Assembly (NCBI RefSeq): GCF_010548305.1
Contig: NZ_JAAGLV010000001.1
Span: forward strand, 248,001 to 312,000
Length of the DNA: 64,000 nucleotides
Source of the DNA: Streptomyces sp. SID13031
GTDB lineage: Bacteria; Actinomycetota; Actinomycetes; Propionibacteriales; Kribbellaceae
Direction of reading: 5' to 3'
Shown here piece by piece: positions 8,449 to 17,439 of this stretch. The stretch's first letter is position 1; every line of letters begins with the position of its first letter. The notes under the pieces are model-generated. The model made no database searches. It saw nothing but the letters and a program-made list of their open reading frames with translations, and was not told the origin of the DNA. Made by a program: the position numbers and the translations under genes.

Positions 8449-9981
8449 TCAGAGCGACTTGAGGGCGAGGAACACGTCGACCCGGTCCTCGAACTGCGAC
8501 AGATCGCGACCGGTCAGTTGCTCGATGCGTTCGATCCGGTACCGGACGGTGTTGACGTGCAGGTGCAGCGCCTCGGCGGTTCGCGACCACGAGCCCGACC
8601 AGGCGAGGAACTCGTCCAGCGTGGCGATCAGGTCGGCGCGGTTCTTGCGGTCGTGCTCGAGGACCGGCCCGAGCACCCGGTGCGCGTAGGTGCGCCGGAC
8701 GTCGTCGGGCACGGTGGCGAGCAGGAGTACGTGCGAGGCGACCTCGTCCGAGGTGACGACGGCGACGCGGGTACGCCCGGCGAGCGCCGCCCGCTGGGCG
8801 AAGCGCGCCTCCTCCAGAGCGCCGGTCAGCGCATCGACGGTGGTCGCGGCACTGAGGCCGACGGTGAGTCTCGCCTTGGCCAGGCCGGGGGAGAGCCGGC
8901 CGAATGCCCGGCGCAGAAGGTCCGGGAGCCCGGGCGAGGACGGCAGTAGTGCGACGAGCAACCCGTCTCGGCTCGCTGCGACCACGGCTGGGCCGACCGT
9001 GAGGGCGACGTCCTCGAACAGCGTCAGCGCGATGTCGACAGGGCCGTCGTCCCGCAGCTCGGCCACTGCGACGGCCATCGGCTGACCGGAGTGCACGCCG
9101 GCTTGCCGCAGCCGCGTGGCCACTTCGGCCTGGGAGCCACCGGACTCGACCAGGGCCAGCGCGTCGGCGACCAGCGGCCGTAGTGCGAGCCGGCCCTCGT
9201 CGCGGCGTACCCGGTCGAGTGCGGCGATGGCGCACAACTCCTGAACGGCCTCGACGTGGGTGCGGGACCACTGCGCGTGATCGCCGTCGACGACCAGCAA
9301 CCAGGCGGTGAGCCGGTTGCCGAGACCTGACCCGATCGGGAACAGGCTGTATGAGGCATCGCCGGCCTCGGCGACGGTGGGCGTTCGATCGGCGGTCAGG
9401 AACCGGCGGGTGATCGCGTCGAGGGTGTCGTCGTCCAACGGCCCAGGACCCGGTACGACGTGCCTGCCCGTGGGTGTGATGACTCGGCAGTCGTGGCCGA
9501 TCTCGGTGGAGATCCGGGCGGTGAGCTCGTCGAGGCTACGGCCGGAGGCGATCGCCGAGAGCAGCTGGCGCTGGCGCACGAGACTCGCGGACAGCCGGGC
9601 GCCTGTACCGGCCGAGCCGACTGCTGCGACGTACTCCGTCACGTCCGCGAACGCGACCTCCACGGGCACCTCGACCAAGGTGACCTGGTGGCGGCGGCAG
9701 GCCTCGAGCAGGTCGTCCGGAATCGCGCCGAGCAGGGCGGCGCCGGCGAGGATCGTGGTCGCACCCCGGCCGGCGAGCGAGGCCACGAAGGTCTCGCTGT
9801 CCGCGGCGCTGCGCCGCCAGACCAGGCCGGTGAGGACGAGTTCGCCGCCGTTGAGGTAGTTGCCGGGCTCGAGCAGGTCCGTGGTGATGAGCCGGCCGAT
9901 CGGCCGGTCGTACGCGCCGCGGGCCGCGTGCAGCAGTTGCAGGCGCAGTTCTGGTGCGTCGAACAGTTCTGAGAGCAGCAT
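8449..9981 (-). CDS. pucR: PucR-family transcriptional regulator of purine catabolism
   Basis: 510 aa. N-terminal purine-catabolism regulatory domain (residues about 8-125, with GRLITTDLLEPGNYLNGGELVLTG), a GGDEF-like middle part, and a C-terminal helix-turn-helix of the PucR type (ALHLHVNTVRYRIERIEQL) near residues 465-495. PucR proteins sense a purine breakdown intermediate and switch the degradation genes. The ATG at 9981 begins the conserved MLLSELFDAPEL stretch. It is transcribed toward the permease-xdh-guaD-uraD genes and is divergent from the hyi-allE unit, so it is well placed to control both. Confidence 0.93.
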   Translation of the reverse strand: MLLSELFDAPELRLQLLHAARGAYDRPIGRLITTDLLEPGNYLNGGELVLTGLVWRRSAADSETFVASLAGRGATTILAGAALLGAIPDDLLEACRRHQVTLVEVPVEVAFADVTEYVAAVGSAGTGARLSASLVRQRQLLSAIASGRSLDELTARISTEIGHDCRVITPTGRHVVPGPGPLDDDTLDAITRRFLTADRTPTVAEAGDASYSLFPIGSGLGNRLTAWLLVVDGDHAQWSRTHVEAVQELCAIAALDRVRRDEGRLALRPLVADALALVESGGSQAEVATRLRQAGVHSGQPMAVAVAELRDDGPVDIALTLFEDVALTVGPAVVAASRDGLLVALLPSSPGLPDLLRRAFGRLSPGLAKARLTVGLSAATTVDALTGALEEARFAQRAALAGRTRVAVVTSDEVASHVLLLATVPDDVRRTYAHRVLGPVLEHDRKNRADLIATLDEFLAWSGSWSRTAEALHLHVNTVRYRIERIEQLTGRDLSQFEDRVDVFLALKSL

Positions 9982-10029
9982 CTGCGCCTCCGGTAGCCGA
10001 ACAGCGGTGCGAAAACGCGAACCGGGTTC

Positions 10030-10045
10030 TTGGAGGAACGTACAA
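10030..10045. promoter_or_regulatory. PucR-like site upstream of pucR
   Basis: TTGGAGGAACGTACAA matches 13 of 16 bases of the perfect palindrome at 8409-8424, sharing the whole left arm TTGGAGGA. It lies 49 bp upstream of the pucR start, a position consistent with autoregulation. Inference only. Confidence 0.4.
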
Positions 10046-10133
10046 CGCAGGCCCGCGCGCGCGGAAAGGGTGCTTGCCAGAAGTTGGTCCGTCGGGGCAC
10101 CGATGAGGCCTCTTCGGGCTTCCGGGGAGGTGC

Positions 10134-10163
10134 TTGACGGGCTGGCGAGTGGCATTCTATGGT
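10134..10163 (+). promoter_or_regulatory. Candidate sigma-70-type promoter for hyi operon
   Basis: TTGACG (10134-10139) and TATGGT (10158-10163) are separated by 18 bp, close to the vegetative consensus. The predicted transcription start near 10170 falls inside the paired dyads at 10166-10202. Confidence 0.5.
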
Positions 10164-10165
10164 CC

Positions 10166-10202
10166 TTCCGCAGAGCAGAATCAAGTTTCCACAATGCGGA
10201 AT
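10166..10202. promoter_or_regulatory. Two tandem TTCC...GGAA operator-like dyads
   Basis: TTCCGCAGAGCAGAA (10166-10180) and TTTCCACAATGCGGAAT (10186-10202) are imperfect palindromes of the form TTCCRCANNGCRGAA. Their centres (10173 and 10194) are 21 bp apart, two helical turns. They overlap and follow the predicted hyi start site, the position of a repressor site. The pattern resembles operators of IclR/AllR-type regulators of allantoin and glyoxylate genes; the binding protein is not identified here. Confidence 0.5.
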
Positions 10203-10218
10203 ATGAGAGAAGGACTCC

Positions 10219-11037
10219 ATGAGCCACGCGCTGCGCCACGCCGTGAACTGCTCGATCCTGTTCACCGAGCTGCCGCTGCTGGAGCGCCCGGCGGCCGCCC
10301 GGGAGGCCGGGTTCGAGGCGGTCGAGTTCTGGTGGCCGTTCGCCGGGGCGGTGCCGTCGGATCACGACGCCGACGCGTTCGTGCGGGCGATCGAGGATGC
10401 CGGGGTGCGGCTGATCGGGCTCAACTTCTTCGCCGGGGACATGCCCGGCGGCGATCGCGGCCTGGTCTCGTGGCCCAAGCGGTCGGAGGAGTTCCGGGAC
10501 AATGTCGAGGCCACCATCGGCATCGGCGAGCGACTCGGCTGCCAGGCGTTCAACGCGCTCTATGGCAACCGGGACGACAGCTACCCGGCGGCTGAGCAGG
10601 ACGATCTCGCGGTTGAGAACCTCGTCTTCGCGGCACGCGCCGCGGCCAGGATCGGCGCGACCGTTCTGGTCGAGCCGGTCAGCGGGGCCGAGCGCTATCC
10701 GCTCCGGACCGCCGCCGACGTGCTGACCGTCATCGACCGGGTGCAGGCGGCGTACGGCGTACCGAACCTCGGGTTGCTCGCCGACCTCTACCACCTCGCG
10801 GTCAACGGGGACGACGTCGATCGGGTGGTCGCCGCCCACACCGACCGGATCGCGCACGTCCAGATCGCCGACGCTCCGGGCCGCAACGAGCCCGGTACCG
10901 GCACGCTCCCGCTCGACGCCCAGCTCGCGGCGCTCGAGAGCAACGGGTACGCCGGCTGGGTCTCGCTGGAGTACAAGCCGGCCACCACCACCATCGACAG
11001 CTTCGGCTGGCTGCCGCGTTCGCGCCGCGGCCTTTAG
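10219..11037 (+). CDS. hyi: Hydroxypyruvate isomerase
   Basis: TIM-barrel isomerase interconverting hydroxypyruvate and tartronate semialdehyde in glyoxylate assimilation. 272 aa, usual length. Family features include FEAVEFWWPF, GLNFFAGDMPGGDRGLVS, VLVEPVSG, LLADLYHL and the C-terminal GWVSLEYKP. ATG at 10219 with AGAAGGA upstream. First gene of a plus-strand unit with glxR 10 bp downstream, then gcl, glycerate kinase, allB and allE. The tandem dyads at 10166-10202 likely control the whole unit. Confidence 0.94.
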   Translation: MSHALRHAVNCSILFTELPLLERPAAAREAGFEAVEFWWPFAGAVPSDHDADAFVRAIEDAGVRLIGLNFFAGDMPGGDRGLVSWPKRSEEFRDNVEATIGIGERLGCQAFNALYGNRDDSYPAAEQDDLAVENLVFAARAAARIGATVLVEPVSGAERYPLRTAADVLTVIDRVQAAYGVPNLGLLADLYHLAVNGDDVDRVVAAHTDRIAHVQIADAPGRNEPGTGTLPLDAQLAALESNGYAGWVSLEYKPATTTIDSFGWLPRSRRGL

Positions 11038-11047
11038 GAGATAAGAC

Positions 11048-11950
11048 ATGACGAACATCGCCTTCATCGGGCTCGGCATCATGGGCGACCCGATGGCAGT
11101 CCACCTCGCCGAGGCCGGCCACGCCGTCGCCGGCTTCGATCGCACCCCGGAGCGCGCCGCGGCACTGGTCGCCGCCGGCGGAAGGGCCGCGACCTCGCTC
11201 GCCGACGCAGTCAAGGGCGCCGATGTGATCTGCGTGATGGTGCCCGACTCGCCCGACGTCCAGCAGGTGCTCGCCGCGGACGAGGCAGTCTTCCAGCTGG
11301 CCGAGACCGGCACGCTGATCATCGACTTCTCCAGCATCCGGCCCGACGTCACCCAGCAGCTCGCCGAGCAGGCGCGGGCGCTCGGCTTCCGGATCCTCGA
11401 CGCTCCCGTCTCGGGTGGTGAGGCCGGTGCGAAGAACGCCGCGCTGTCGATCATGGTCGGCGGTTTCGCGGACGACTTCGCGATCGCCAAGCCGCTCTTC
11501 GACGTGGTCGGCAAGACCGTCGTGCACGTCGGCCCGAGCGGTTCGGGGCAGACGGTCAAGGCCGCCAACCAGCTGATCGTCGCCGCCAACATCCAGGCGG
11601 TGGCCGAGGCGCTGATCTTCCTGGAGGCGTACGGCGTCGACACCGAGGCCGCGCTGGAGGTGCTCGGCGGCGGACTGGCCGGGTCGGCGGTGCTGAACCA
11701 GAAGAAGGCGAACATGCTCTCGCGGTCCTTCGAGCCCGGTTTCCGGATCGATCTGCATCACAAGGACATGGGCATCGTCACCGCTGCGGCGCGCGAGGCG
11801 GGCGTCGTCGTACCGCTTGGTGCGCTGGTTGCTCAGCTCGTTGCCTCCGCGCGAACCAACGGCGACGGCGGCCTCGACCACTCCGCGCTGCTCCGCGGTG
11901 TGGAGCGCCTGTCTGGACTGTCTGAGTCTTCTGGAAAGGCGCTGGCCTGA
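11048..11950 (+). CDS. glxR: Tartronate semialdehyde reductase (2-hydroxy-3-oxopropionate reductase)
   Basis: NAD(P)H-dependent reduction of tartronate semialdehyde to D-glycerate. 300 aa beta-hydroxyacid dehydrogenase: the N-terminal Rossmann motif [18 protein letters not shown], the substrate-binding [10 protein letters not shown], and the catalytic lysine in the segment [15 protein letters not shown] (about residue 174). An AGGAG site precedes the ATG by a few bases. The stop overlaps the gcl start by 1 bp (TGATG). It acts directly on the product of Gcl encoded next. Confidence 0.94.
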   Translation: MTNIAFIGLGIMGDPMAVHLAEAGHAVAGFDRTPERAAALVAAGGRAATSLADAVKGADVICVMVPDSPDVQQVLAADEAVFQLAETGTLIIDFSSIRPDVTQQLAEQARALGFRILDAPVSGGEAGAKNAALSIMVGGFADDFAIAKPLFDVVGKTVVHVGPSGSGQTVKAANQLIVAANIQAVAEALIFLEAYGVDTEAALEVLGGGLAGSAVLNQKKANMLSRSFEPGFRIDLHHKDMGIVTAAAREAGVVVPLGALVAQLVASARTNGDGGLDHSALLRGVERLSGLSESSGKALA

Positions 11951-13767
11951 TGGCCCGGATGCGCGCGGTCGATGCCGCGGTACTGATCCTGGAGAAGGAA
12001 GGCGCGACGCAGGCCTTCGGTTTGCCTGGTGCCGCGATCAATCCGTTCTACAGCGCTCTGAAGAAGCACGGTGGGATCAAGCACATCCTGGCTCGCCACG
12101 TCGAAGCCGCCTCGCATATGGCTGAGGGGTATACCCGGGCCGCCTACGGGAACATCGGCATCTGCATCGGCACGTCGGGTCCTGCGGGGACCGACATGAT
12201 CACCGGCCTGTACTCCGCTTCGGCCGACTCGATCCCGATCCTGTGCATCACCGGTCAGGCGCCGGTGGCCAAGCTGCACAAGGAGGACTTCCAGGCGGTC
12301 GACATCGCCTCGATCGCGAAACCGGTCGCCAAGTGGGCCGTCACGGTGATGGAGGCGGCTCAGGTCCCGGGGACGTTCCAGCGGGCCTTCTGGCTGATGC
12401 GCGAGGGGCGACCGGGGCCGGTGCTTGTTGATCTGCCGATCGACGTTCAGTCGGCCGAGATCGAGTTTGACATCGAGACTTACGAACCGCTCTCAGTACT
12501 TCGGCCTGCGGCGACCCGGGCTCAGGCAGAGAAGGCGCTCACGTTGCTCAACTCGTCTGAGCGGCCGCTTCTCGTTGCGGGCGGTGGAGTGATCAATGCG
12601 GATGCGGCCGACTTGCTCGTCGAGTTCGCCGAGCTGGTCGGAGTACCGGTCGTACCGACGTTGATGGGGTGGGGGACGATCCCGGATGATCATCCGTTGG
12701 CGGCGGGGATGGTCGGGCTGCAGACTTCGCATCGGTATGGGAATGCCACGTTGCTCGCGTCGGACTTCGTGCTCGGGATCGGGAATCGGTGGGCGAATCG
12801 GCATACCGGGTCGATCGCGAAGTACACCGAGGGTCGCAAGATCGTGCACGTCGACATCGAGCCGACGCAGATCGGGCGGGTGCTGGCGCCGGACTACAGC
12901 ATCGTCTCCGACGCCCGAGCGGCGTTGAAGGCCTTCATCGAGGTGGCGCGCGAGTGGGCGGCCGAGGGGCGGCTGGCCGATCGGACCGACTGGGCTGAGG
13001 AGTGCCGGGCGCGGCGAGGGTCCTTGCAGCGGAAAACGCATTTCGGTGAGGTGCCGATCAAGCCGCAGCGGGTCTACGAGGAGATGAACCGCGCGTTCGG
13101 TCCCGAGACGCGGTATGTGAGCACGATCGGGCTGTCGCAGATCCAGGCCGCGCAGATGCTGCATGTGTATCGGCCCCGGCACTGGATCAACGCTGGGCAG
13201 GCCGGTCCGCTCGGGTGGACGGTGCCGGCGGCGCTCGGCGTGGCGGTCGCCGACCCGGAGGCGACGGTCGTGGCTTTGTCGGGCGACTACGACTTCCAAT
13301 TCCTGATCGAGGAGCTGGCGGTCGGGGCGCAGTTCAACATCCCCTACATCCACGTGGTCGTGAACAATTCGTACCTGGGCCTGATCCGCCAGGCGCAACG
13401 CGGTCTGGAGATGGACTATTGCGTTCAACTCTCCTTCGAGAACCTCAACAGCCCAGAACTCAACGGCTACGGCGTGGACCATGTGAAGGTTGCCGAAGGC
13501 CTCGGCTGCAAGGCCCTCCGAGTCTCGGCTCCCGACGAGATCCTCCCCGCCTTGGAGGAGGCAAAGAAGCTCCTGGCCGAGTTCCGCGTGCCGGTGGTGG
13601 TAGAGGTCATCCTCGAGCGCGTCACCAACGTCTCCATGGGCACCGAACTCGACGCCATCACGGAGTTCGAAGCCCTGGCCGAACGCCCCGAGGATGCCCC
13701 GACGGCAATCGTCGGCCTCGGCCGGCTCGCGGAGCACGCCGGAATCAGGCCTCCGGCCGGCAGCTGA
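11950..13767 (+). CDS. gcl: Glyoxylate carboligase
   Basis: Thiamine-diphosphate enzyme joining two glyoxylates to tartronate semialdehyde plus CO2. 605 aa. The residue that is a catalytic Glu in most ThDP enzymes is Val51 here ([14 protein letters not shown]), the hallmark of true Gcl enzymes. Other signatures are [28 protein letters not shown], and the ThDP-binding [12 protein letters not shown]...[13 protein letters not shown] is expected from family knowledge. Overlaps glxR (TGATG) and the glycerate kinase gene (TGATG at 13765-13769). Confidence 0.96.
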   Translation: MARMRAVDAAVLILEKEGATQAFGLPGAAINPFYSALKKHGGIKHILARHVEAASHMAEGYTRAAYGNIGICIGTSGPAGTDMITGLYSASADSIPILCITGQAPVAKLHKEDFQAVDIASIAKPVAKWAVTVMEAAQVPGTFQRAFWLMREGRPGPVLVDLPIDVQSAEIEFDIETYEPLSVLRPAATRAQAEKALTLLNSSERPLLVAGGGVINADAADLLVEFAELVGVPVVPTLMGWGTIPDDHPLAAGMVGLQTSHRYGNATLLASDFVLGIGNRWANRHTGSIAKYTEGRKIVHVDIEPTQIGRVLAPDYSIVSDARAALKAFIEVAREWAAEGRLADRTDWAEECRARRGSLQRKTHFGEVPIKPQRVYEEMNRAFGPETRYVSTIGLSQIQAAQMLHVYRPRHWINAGQAGPLGWTVPAALGVAVADPEATVVALSGDYDFQFLIEELAVGAQFNIPYIHVVVNNSYLGLIRQAQRGLEMDYCVQLSFENLNSPELNGYGVDHVKVAEGLGCKALRVSAPDEILPALEEAKKLLAEFRVPVVVEVILERVTNVSMGTELDAITEFEALAERPEDAPTAIVGLGRLAEHAGIRPPAGS

Positions 13768-14882
13768 TGCAGGTAGTTGTTGCCTCGGACAAGTTCAAGG
13801 GGTCGGTTGGGAGCGATGAGGTCGCTGCTGCCGTCAGCGACGGGGTTCGGCGGGCTCGGCCTGATGCTGTGGTCGGGTGGGTGCCGGTGGCCGATGGTGG
13901 TGACGGGACTCTTGCTGCGGTAGTTGCCGCTGGGTTCGAGTTGGTACCTGTGACAGCCACCGGTCCGACTGGTGACCCGGTCGAGAGTGGGTTTGCGCGG
14001 CGGGGGGATACGGCGGTCGTCGAGTTGGCTGATGCCTGTGGGCTGGTTCGGTTGCCTGGGGGTGCACCGGCTCCGATGGCTGCTTCTTCCCGCGGTGTGG
14101 GGGAGGTGATGGCGGCGGCGATCGACAGCGGTTGTCGGCGGGTGATTCTTGGGCTCGGTGGGAGTGCCAGTACCGATGGTGGTGCTGGGATGGTGCGGGC
14201 GCTCGGAGCGAGACTGCTTGATGCGCGAGGTGATGAGGTTGCCGAGGGCGGCGCGGGGTTGATCGCAGCGGCATCCCTCGACCTGACCGCACTCCATCAC
14301 CGGTTGAAGGGTGTGGAGATCGTGGTCGCCTGCGATGTGGACAACCCGCTGACCGGCGCGGCCGGCGCCGCAGCGACGTACGGGCCGCAGAAAGGCGCCA
14401 ACTCCTCCGACGTCGAAGAACTCGACACGGCCCTGACCCATTGGGCCGATCTGGTGGCGGGCACAGTTGCTGGTGACCTCCGTGAGGTGCCCGGCGCGGG
14501 GGCGGCTGGGGGAGTGGGGTTTGCGGCGGTTGCGGTGCTTGGCGGGGTGTTGCGGCCGGGGATCGAGCTCCTGCTGGATCTCGTCGGGTTTCAGGAGCGG
14601 CTCGCTGGTGCCGACCTCGTGATCACCGGCGAGGGGAAGCTTGATGAGCAGACTCTGCGCGGTAAGGCGGTGGCTGGGGTCGCCGGGGCGGCGCGGGCGG
14701 CCGGAGTACCGGTGGTGGCTGTTTGTGGGGTCAACACGCTGGGGGCTGATCAGCTGCTTCAGGCTGGGATAGCCAAGGCGTATGCGCTCACCGACCTCGA
14801 GCCGGACGTACGGCGGTGTATCGCCGATCCCGTGCCGTTGCTGCGTCAGCTCGGTGAGCGGATCGCGCTCGACCTACGATGA
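13767..14882 (+). CDS. glxK: Glycerate kinase
   Basis: Phosphorylates glycerate at the end of the glyoxylate-to-glycolysis route. 371 aa member of the GlxK/GarK family: ASDKFKGSVGSDEVA at the N-terminus, PVADGGDGT, LGLGGSASTDGGAGM, and VITGEGKLDEQT near the C-terminus. The start ATG at 13767 overlaps the gcl stop. A long open frame continues upstream inside gcl but is not part of this protein. Whether it makes 2- or 3-phosphoglycerate cannot be told from the sequence; relatives mostly make 2-phosphoglycerate. Confidence 0.92.
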   Translation: MQVVVASDKFKGSVGSDEVAAAVSDGVRRARPDAVVGWVPVADGGDGTLAAVVAAGFELVPVTATGPTGDPVESGFARRGDTAVVELADACGLVRLPGGAPAPMAASSRGVGEVMAAAIDSGCRRVILGLGGSASTDGGAGMVRALGARLLDARGDEVAEGGAGLIAAASLDLTALHHRLKGVEIVVACDVDNPLTGAAGAAATYGPQKGANSSDVEELDTALTHWADLVAGTVAGDLREVPGAGAAGGVGFAAVAVLGGVLRPGIELLLDLVGFQERLAGADLVITGEGKLDEQTLRGKAVAGVAGAARAAGVPVVAVCGVNTLGADQLLQAGIAKAYALTDLEPDVRRCIADPVPLLRQLGERIALDLR

Positions 14883-14904
14883 GTTCAATCGAGAGGGGGA
14901 CCGC

Positions 14905-16239
14905 ATGACCATGCTGGATCTCGTCATCCGGGCCCGCCGGGTGGTCAGTACCGCGGGTGTCGTGCCGGGGGTGATCGGCGTCAAGGACGGTCGGTTCGTC
15001 GCCGTCGCGCCTGGGGACACCGCCCGTGAAGAGCTCGAACTGGCCGACGACGAAGTACTGATGCCAGGCCTCGTCGACTCCCACGTGCACGTCAACGATC
15101 CCGGACGCACCGACTGGGAGGGCTTCACCAGTGCGACCCGGGCGGCCGCGGCGGGTGGCGTCACCACGATCATCGACATGCCGCTCAACAGCATCCCGCC
15201 GACCTGCGACGTACCGGCGCTGGACCTCAAAAGAAAGACAGCCCAGAGCCAGGCGTACGTCGACGTCGGCTTCTGGGGCGGCGCGATCCCTGGCAACGCC
15301 GAGCAGTTGCGGCCGTTGCATGACGCCGGCGTGTTCGGGTTCAAGTGCTTCCTGCTGCACTCGGGTGTCGACGAGTTCCCGCCGCTGGACCAAGCTGAGG
15401 TCGAGCGGGCGATGCGCGAGATCAGCTCCTTCGACGGGCTGCTGATCGTGCATGCCGAGGACGCTCACCACATCGACGACGCCCCCGCGCCGGACGGTGC
15501 GAGCTATCAGCGCTTTTTGCACTCCCGCCCGCCCGAGGCAGAGAACGCCGCGGTCGCTCAGGTCATCGAGTTGGCGCAGCGGACCGGTTGCCGGGTGCAC
15601 ATCCTGCACGTGTCCAGCGCGGCCGTCCTCCCGATGCTGGCCGACGCCCGGGCGGCCGGTGTGCGGATCACCGCGGAGACCTGTCCGCATTACCTGACCT
15701 TCGCCAGCGAGGAGATTCCCGACGGCGCGACGCAGTACAAGTGCTGCCCGCCGATCCGTGAGTCCGCCAACCGTTCGCTGCTCTGGGACGGTTTGCGGGC
15801 CGGGGTGATCGACCTGGTCGTGTCCGATCACTCGCCGTCGACGATCGACCTCAAGCGACTGGACACCGGTGATTTCGGCGCGGCCTGGGGTGGCATCGCG
15901 TCGCTCCAGGTCGGTCTGCCCGCAGTCTGGACGGGAGCGCGCGAGCGTGGCTTCACGCTGACCGACGTCGCCCGCTGGATGTGCCAAGCCCCGGCAGCGC
16001 AGGCGGGTCTGCCGCGCAAGGGCCGGCTCGAGGCCGGGTACGACGCCGACTTCTGCGTCTTCGCGCCCGACGAGGAGTTCGTCGTAGACGTCAACGCGCT
16101 GCACCACAAGAACGCTGTCACGCCGTACGCCGGACGCGCGCTCGCCGGCGTGGTTCGCAGCACCTGGTTGCGTGGCTTGCCCATCGACATCGTCGCCGAG
16201 CCCCAAGGCCGGTTGCTGACCCGAGGAGACGACGCATGA
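14905..16239 (+). CDS. allB: Allantoinase
   Basis: Hydrolyses (S)-allantoin to allantoate. 444 aa cyclic amidohydrolase with the metal motif DSHVHVNDPGRTDWEG, the carboxylated-lysine segment GVFGFKCFLLHSGVDEF, IVHAEDAHH, HILHVSSA and VVSDHSPS. ATG at 14905 has a strong GAGAGGGGGA ribosome site; a second ATG at 14911 is less likely. A 22-bp gap separates it from the glycerate kinase gene and it overlaps allE by ATGA (16236-16239). It receives allantoin from the UraD step encoded on the other strand. Confidence 0.95.
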   Translation: MTMLDLVIRARRVVSTAGVVPGVIGVKDGRFVAVAPGDTAREELELADDEVLMPGLVDSHVHVNDPGRTDWEGFTSATRAAAAGGVTTIIDMPLNSIPPTCDVPALDLKRKTAQSQAYVDVGFWGGAIPGNAEQLRPLHDAGVFGFKCFLLHSGVDEFPPLDQAEVERAMREISSFDGLLIVHAEDAHHIDDAPAPDGASYQRFLHSRPPEAENAAVAQVIELAQRTGCRVHILHVSSAAVLPMLADARAAGVRITAETCPHYLTFASEEIPDGATQYKCCPPIRESANRSLLWDGLRAGVIDLVVSDHSPSTIDLKRLDTGDFGAAWGGIASLQVGLPAVWTGARERGFTLTDVARWMCQAPAAQAGLPRKGRLEAGYDADFCVFAPDEEFVVDVNALHHKNAVTPYAGRALAGVVRSTWLRGLPIDIVAEPQGRLLTRGDDA

Positions 16240-17057
16240 ACTACTACGCCCCAAAGGGCGGGCTGCCCGCGCAGACCGAGCTGACCACCGACCGGGCGGT
16301 CTTCACCGAGGCGTACGCCGTACTGCCCCGCGGCACGATGCGGGACATCGTCACCAGCCAGCTGCCGTTCTGGGAGAACACCCGGCTCTGGGTGATCGCG
16401 CGGCCGCTGTCGGGATTCGCCGAGACGTTCTCGCAGTACATCGTCGAGGTCGGTCCGGGCGGTGGCAGCGACAAGCCCGAGACGGATCCGGGGGCCGAGG
16501 CTGTGTTGTTCGTAGTCTCCGGCAACTTGGTACTGACGGTCGGCGGCGAGAAGCACGAGCTGGCACCTGGCGGCTATGCGTTCCTGCCGCCGAGCTCGGA
16601 CTGGACCCTGCGCAACACCAGCGACCAGGTCGCCACCTTCCACTTCGTCCGCAAGGCCTACGAGCCGGTCGACGGAATCGACGTACCGGCGCCGTTCGTC
16701 ACGAACGAGACCGATGTCGAGGGCATCGAAATGCCCGGCACCGAAGGCCGCTGGCGCACCCAACGCTTCGTCGACCCGCTCGACGTCCGCTACGACTTCC
16801 ACGTCAATATCGTGACTTTCGAGCCGGGCGGAGTGATCCCGTTCCCGGAGACGCACGTGATGGAGCACGGCATCTACATCCTCGAAGGCAAGGCGGTCTA
16901 CCTGCTCAACAAGGACTGGGTCGAGGTCCAGGAGGGCGACTTCCTCTGGCTCCGCGCCTTCTGCCCGCAGGCCTGCTACGCGGGCGGCCCGGGCCGGTTC
17001 CGCTACCTCATCTACAAAGACGTCAACCGCCACGCCAAACTGCCCCGCCTGAGTTGA
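16236..17057 (+). CDS. allE: (S)-ureidoglycine aminohydrolase
   Basis: 273 aa bicupin that converts (S)-ureidoglycine to (S)-ureidoglycolate, releasing ammonia. Two cupin domains are visible: the first around GNLVLTVGGEKHELAPGGYAFLPP, the second around PFPETHVMEHGIYILEGKA, which carries the likely metal-binding Glu/His residues. The conserved N-terminal MNYYAPKGGLP and the C-terminal YLIYKDVNRH are typical. The start overlaps the allB stop. The partner enzymes allantoate amidohydrolase and ureidoglycolate lyase are not in the window and are presumed elsewhere. Confidence 0.93.
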   Translation: MNYYAPKGGLPAQTELTTDRAVFTEAYAVLPRGTMRDIVTSQLPFWENTRLWVIARPLSGFAETFSQYIVEVGPGGGSDKPETDPGAEAVLFVVSGNLVLTVGGEKHELAPGGYAFLPPSSDWTLRNTSDQVATFHFVRKAYEPVDGIDVPAPFVTNETDVEGIEMPGTEGRWRTQRFVDPLDVRYDFHVNIVTFEPGGVIPFPETHVMEHGIYILEGKAVYLLNKDWVEVQEGDFLWLRAFCPQACYAGGPGRFRYLIYKDVNRHAKLPRLS

Positions 17058-17064
17058 CGCTCCA

Positions 17065-17083
17065 GCGGAACAATTTTGTCCGC
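17065..17083 (+). terminator. Weak hairpin after allE
   Basis: GCGGAACAATTTTGTCCGC can fold into a short imperfect stem 8 bp past the allE stop. It could end the hyi-allE transcript, but there is no T-run; it could equally be a protein-binding dyad. Confidence 0.3.
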
Positions 17084-17139
17084 CCGTACGTCTATCTGCA
17101 CACAGGAGTATCAGCGGATTCCTTCCCAAGGAGCACGAG

Positions 17140-17316
17140 ATGACCGACGAGACGCCCGGCGCCCCGGAAGAATCCGACGCTGACAAGTTCAAGCACCTCC
17201 CGCCGGCGGTGAAGCTCGAAGACACCATCGCCACCCACAACCCCGACGCCCCCGCCGATCCCACCTTCGGCCGGGACCCGGAGACAGAGTTCCTCCTCCG
17301 CCACGGCGTCGGCTGA
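17140..17316 (+). CDS. Small acidic hypothetical protein (58 aa)
   Basis: ATG at 17140 with AAGGAG six bases upstream, ending in TGA at 17314. The 58-residue product begins MTDETPGAPEESDADKFKHL and ends ETEFLLRHGVG; it is acidic and proline-rich, with no membrane segment, and is probably disordered. I do not recognise a family. The good ribosome site and the codon-position GC pattern support a real gene. It follows allE by 82 bp and could be read through from it or have its own promoter. Function unknown. Confidence 0.6.
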   Translation: MTDETPGAPEESDADKFKHLPPAVKLEDTIATHNPDAPADPTFGRDPETEFLLRHGVG

Positions 17317-17390
17317 CCACGCGCCTCGTACTACGCGGCAAAATTACATTTGCCGGCACCGTGGTAATGGCTTGGTGATTACCGGGGTGA

Positions 17391-17439
17391 ATTCTCCGAA
17401 TAGAGATTCTCCGATGGGAGACTCTCCGATCGGAGAGTC
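17391..17439. repeat. 15-bp iteron array ending in a perfect 20-bp palindrome
   Basis: Three head-to-tail 15-bp units: ATTCTCCGAATAGAG (17391), ATTCTCCGATGGGAG (17406) and ACTCTCCGATCGGAG (17421). Each unit is itself a CTCC...GGAG-like dyad, and the last forms the perfect palindrome GACTCTCCGATCGGAGAGTC (17420-17439). An unusually AT-rich stretch follows (17440-17466). It lies 114 bp upstream of the ferric-reductase-like gene. It looks like a cooperative operator; the factor is unknown. Confidence 0.65.

Noticed and set aside
6399..8462. Long plus-strand frame opposite the permease fusion
   Set aside because: Same shadow effect: an Asp/Arg/Gln-rich low-complexity product.
9982..11715. Minus-strand extension of the pucR frame through hyi and glxR
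   Set aside because: The conserved PucR N-terminus starts at 9981; the upstream sequence is an antisense shadow.
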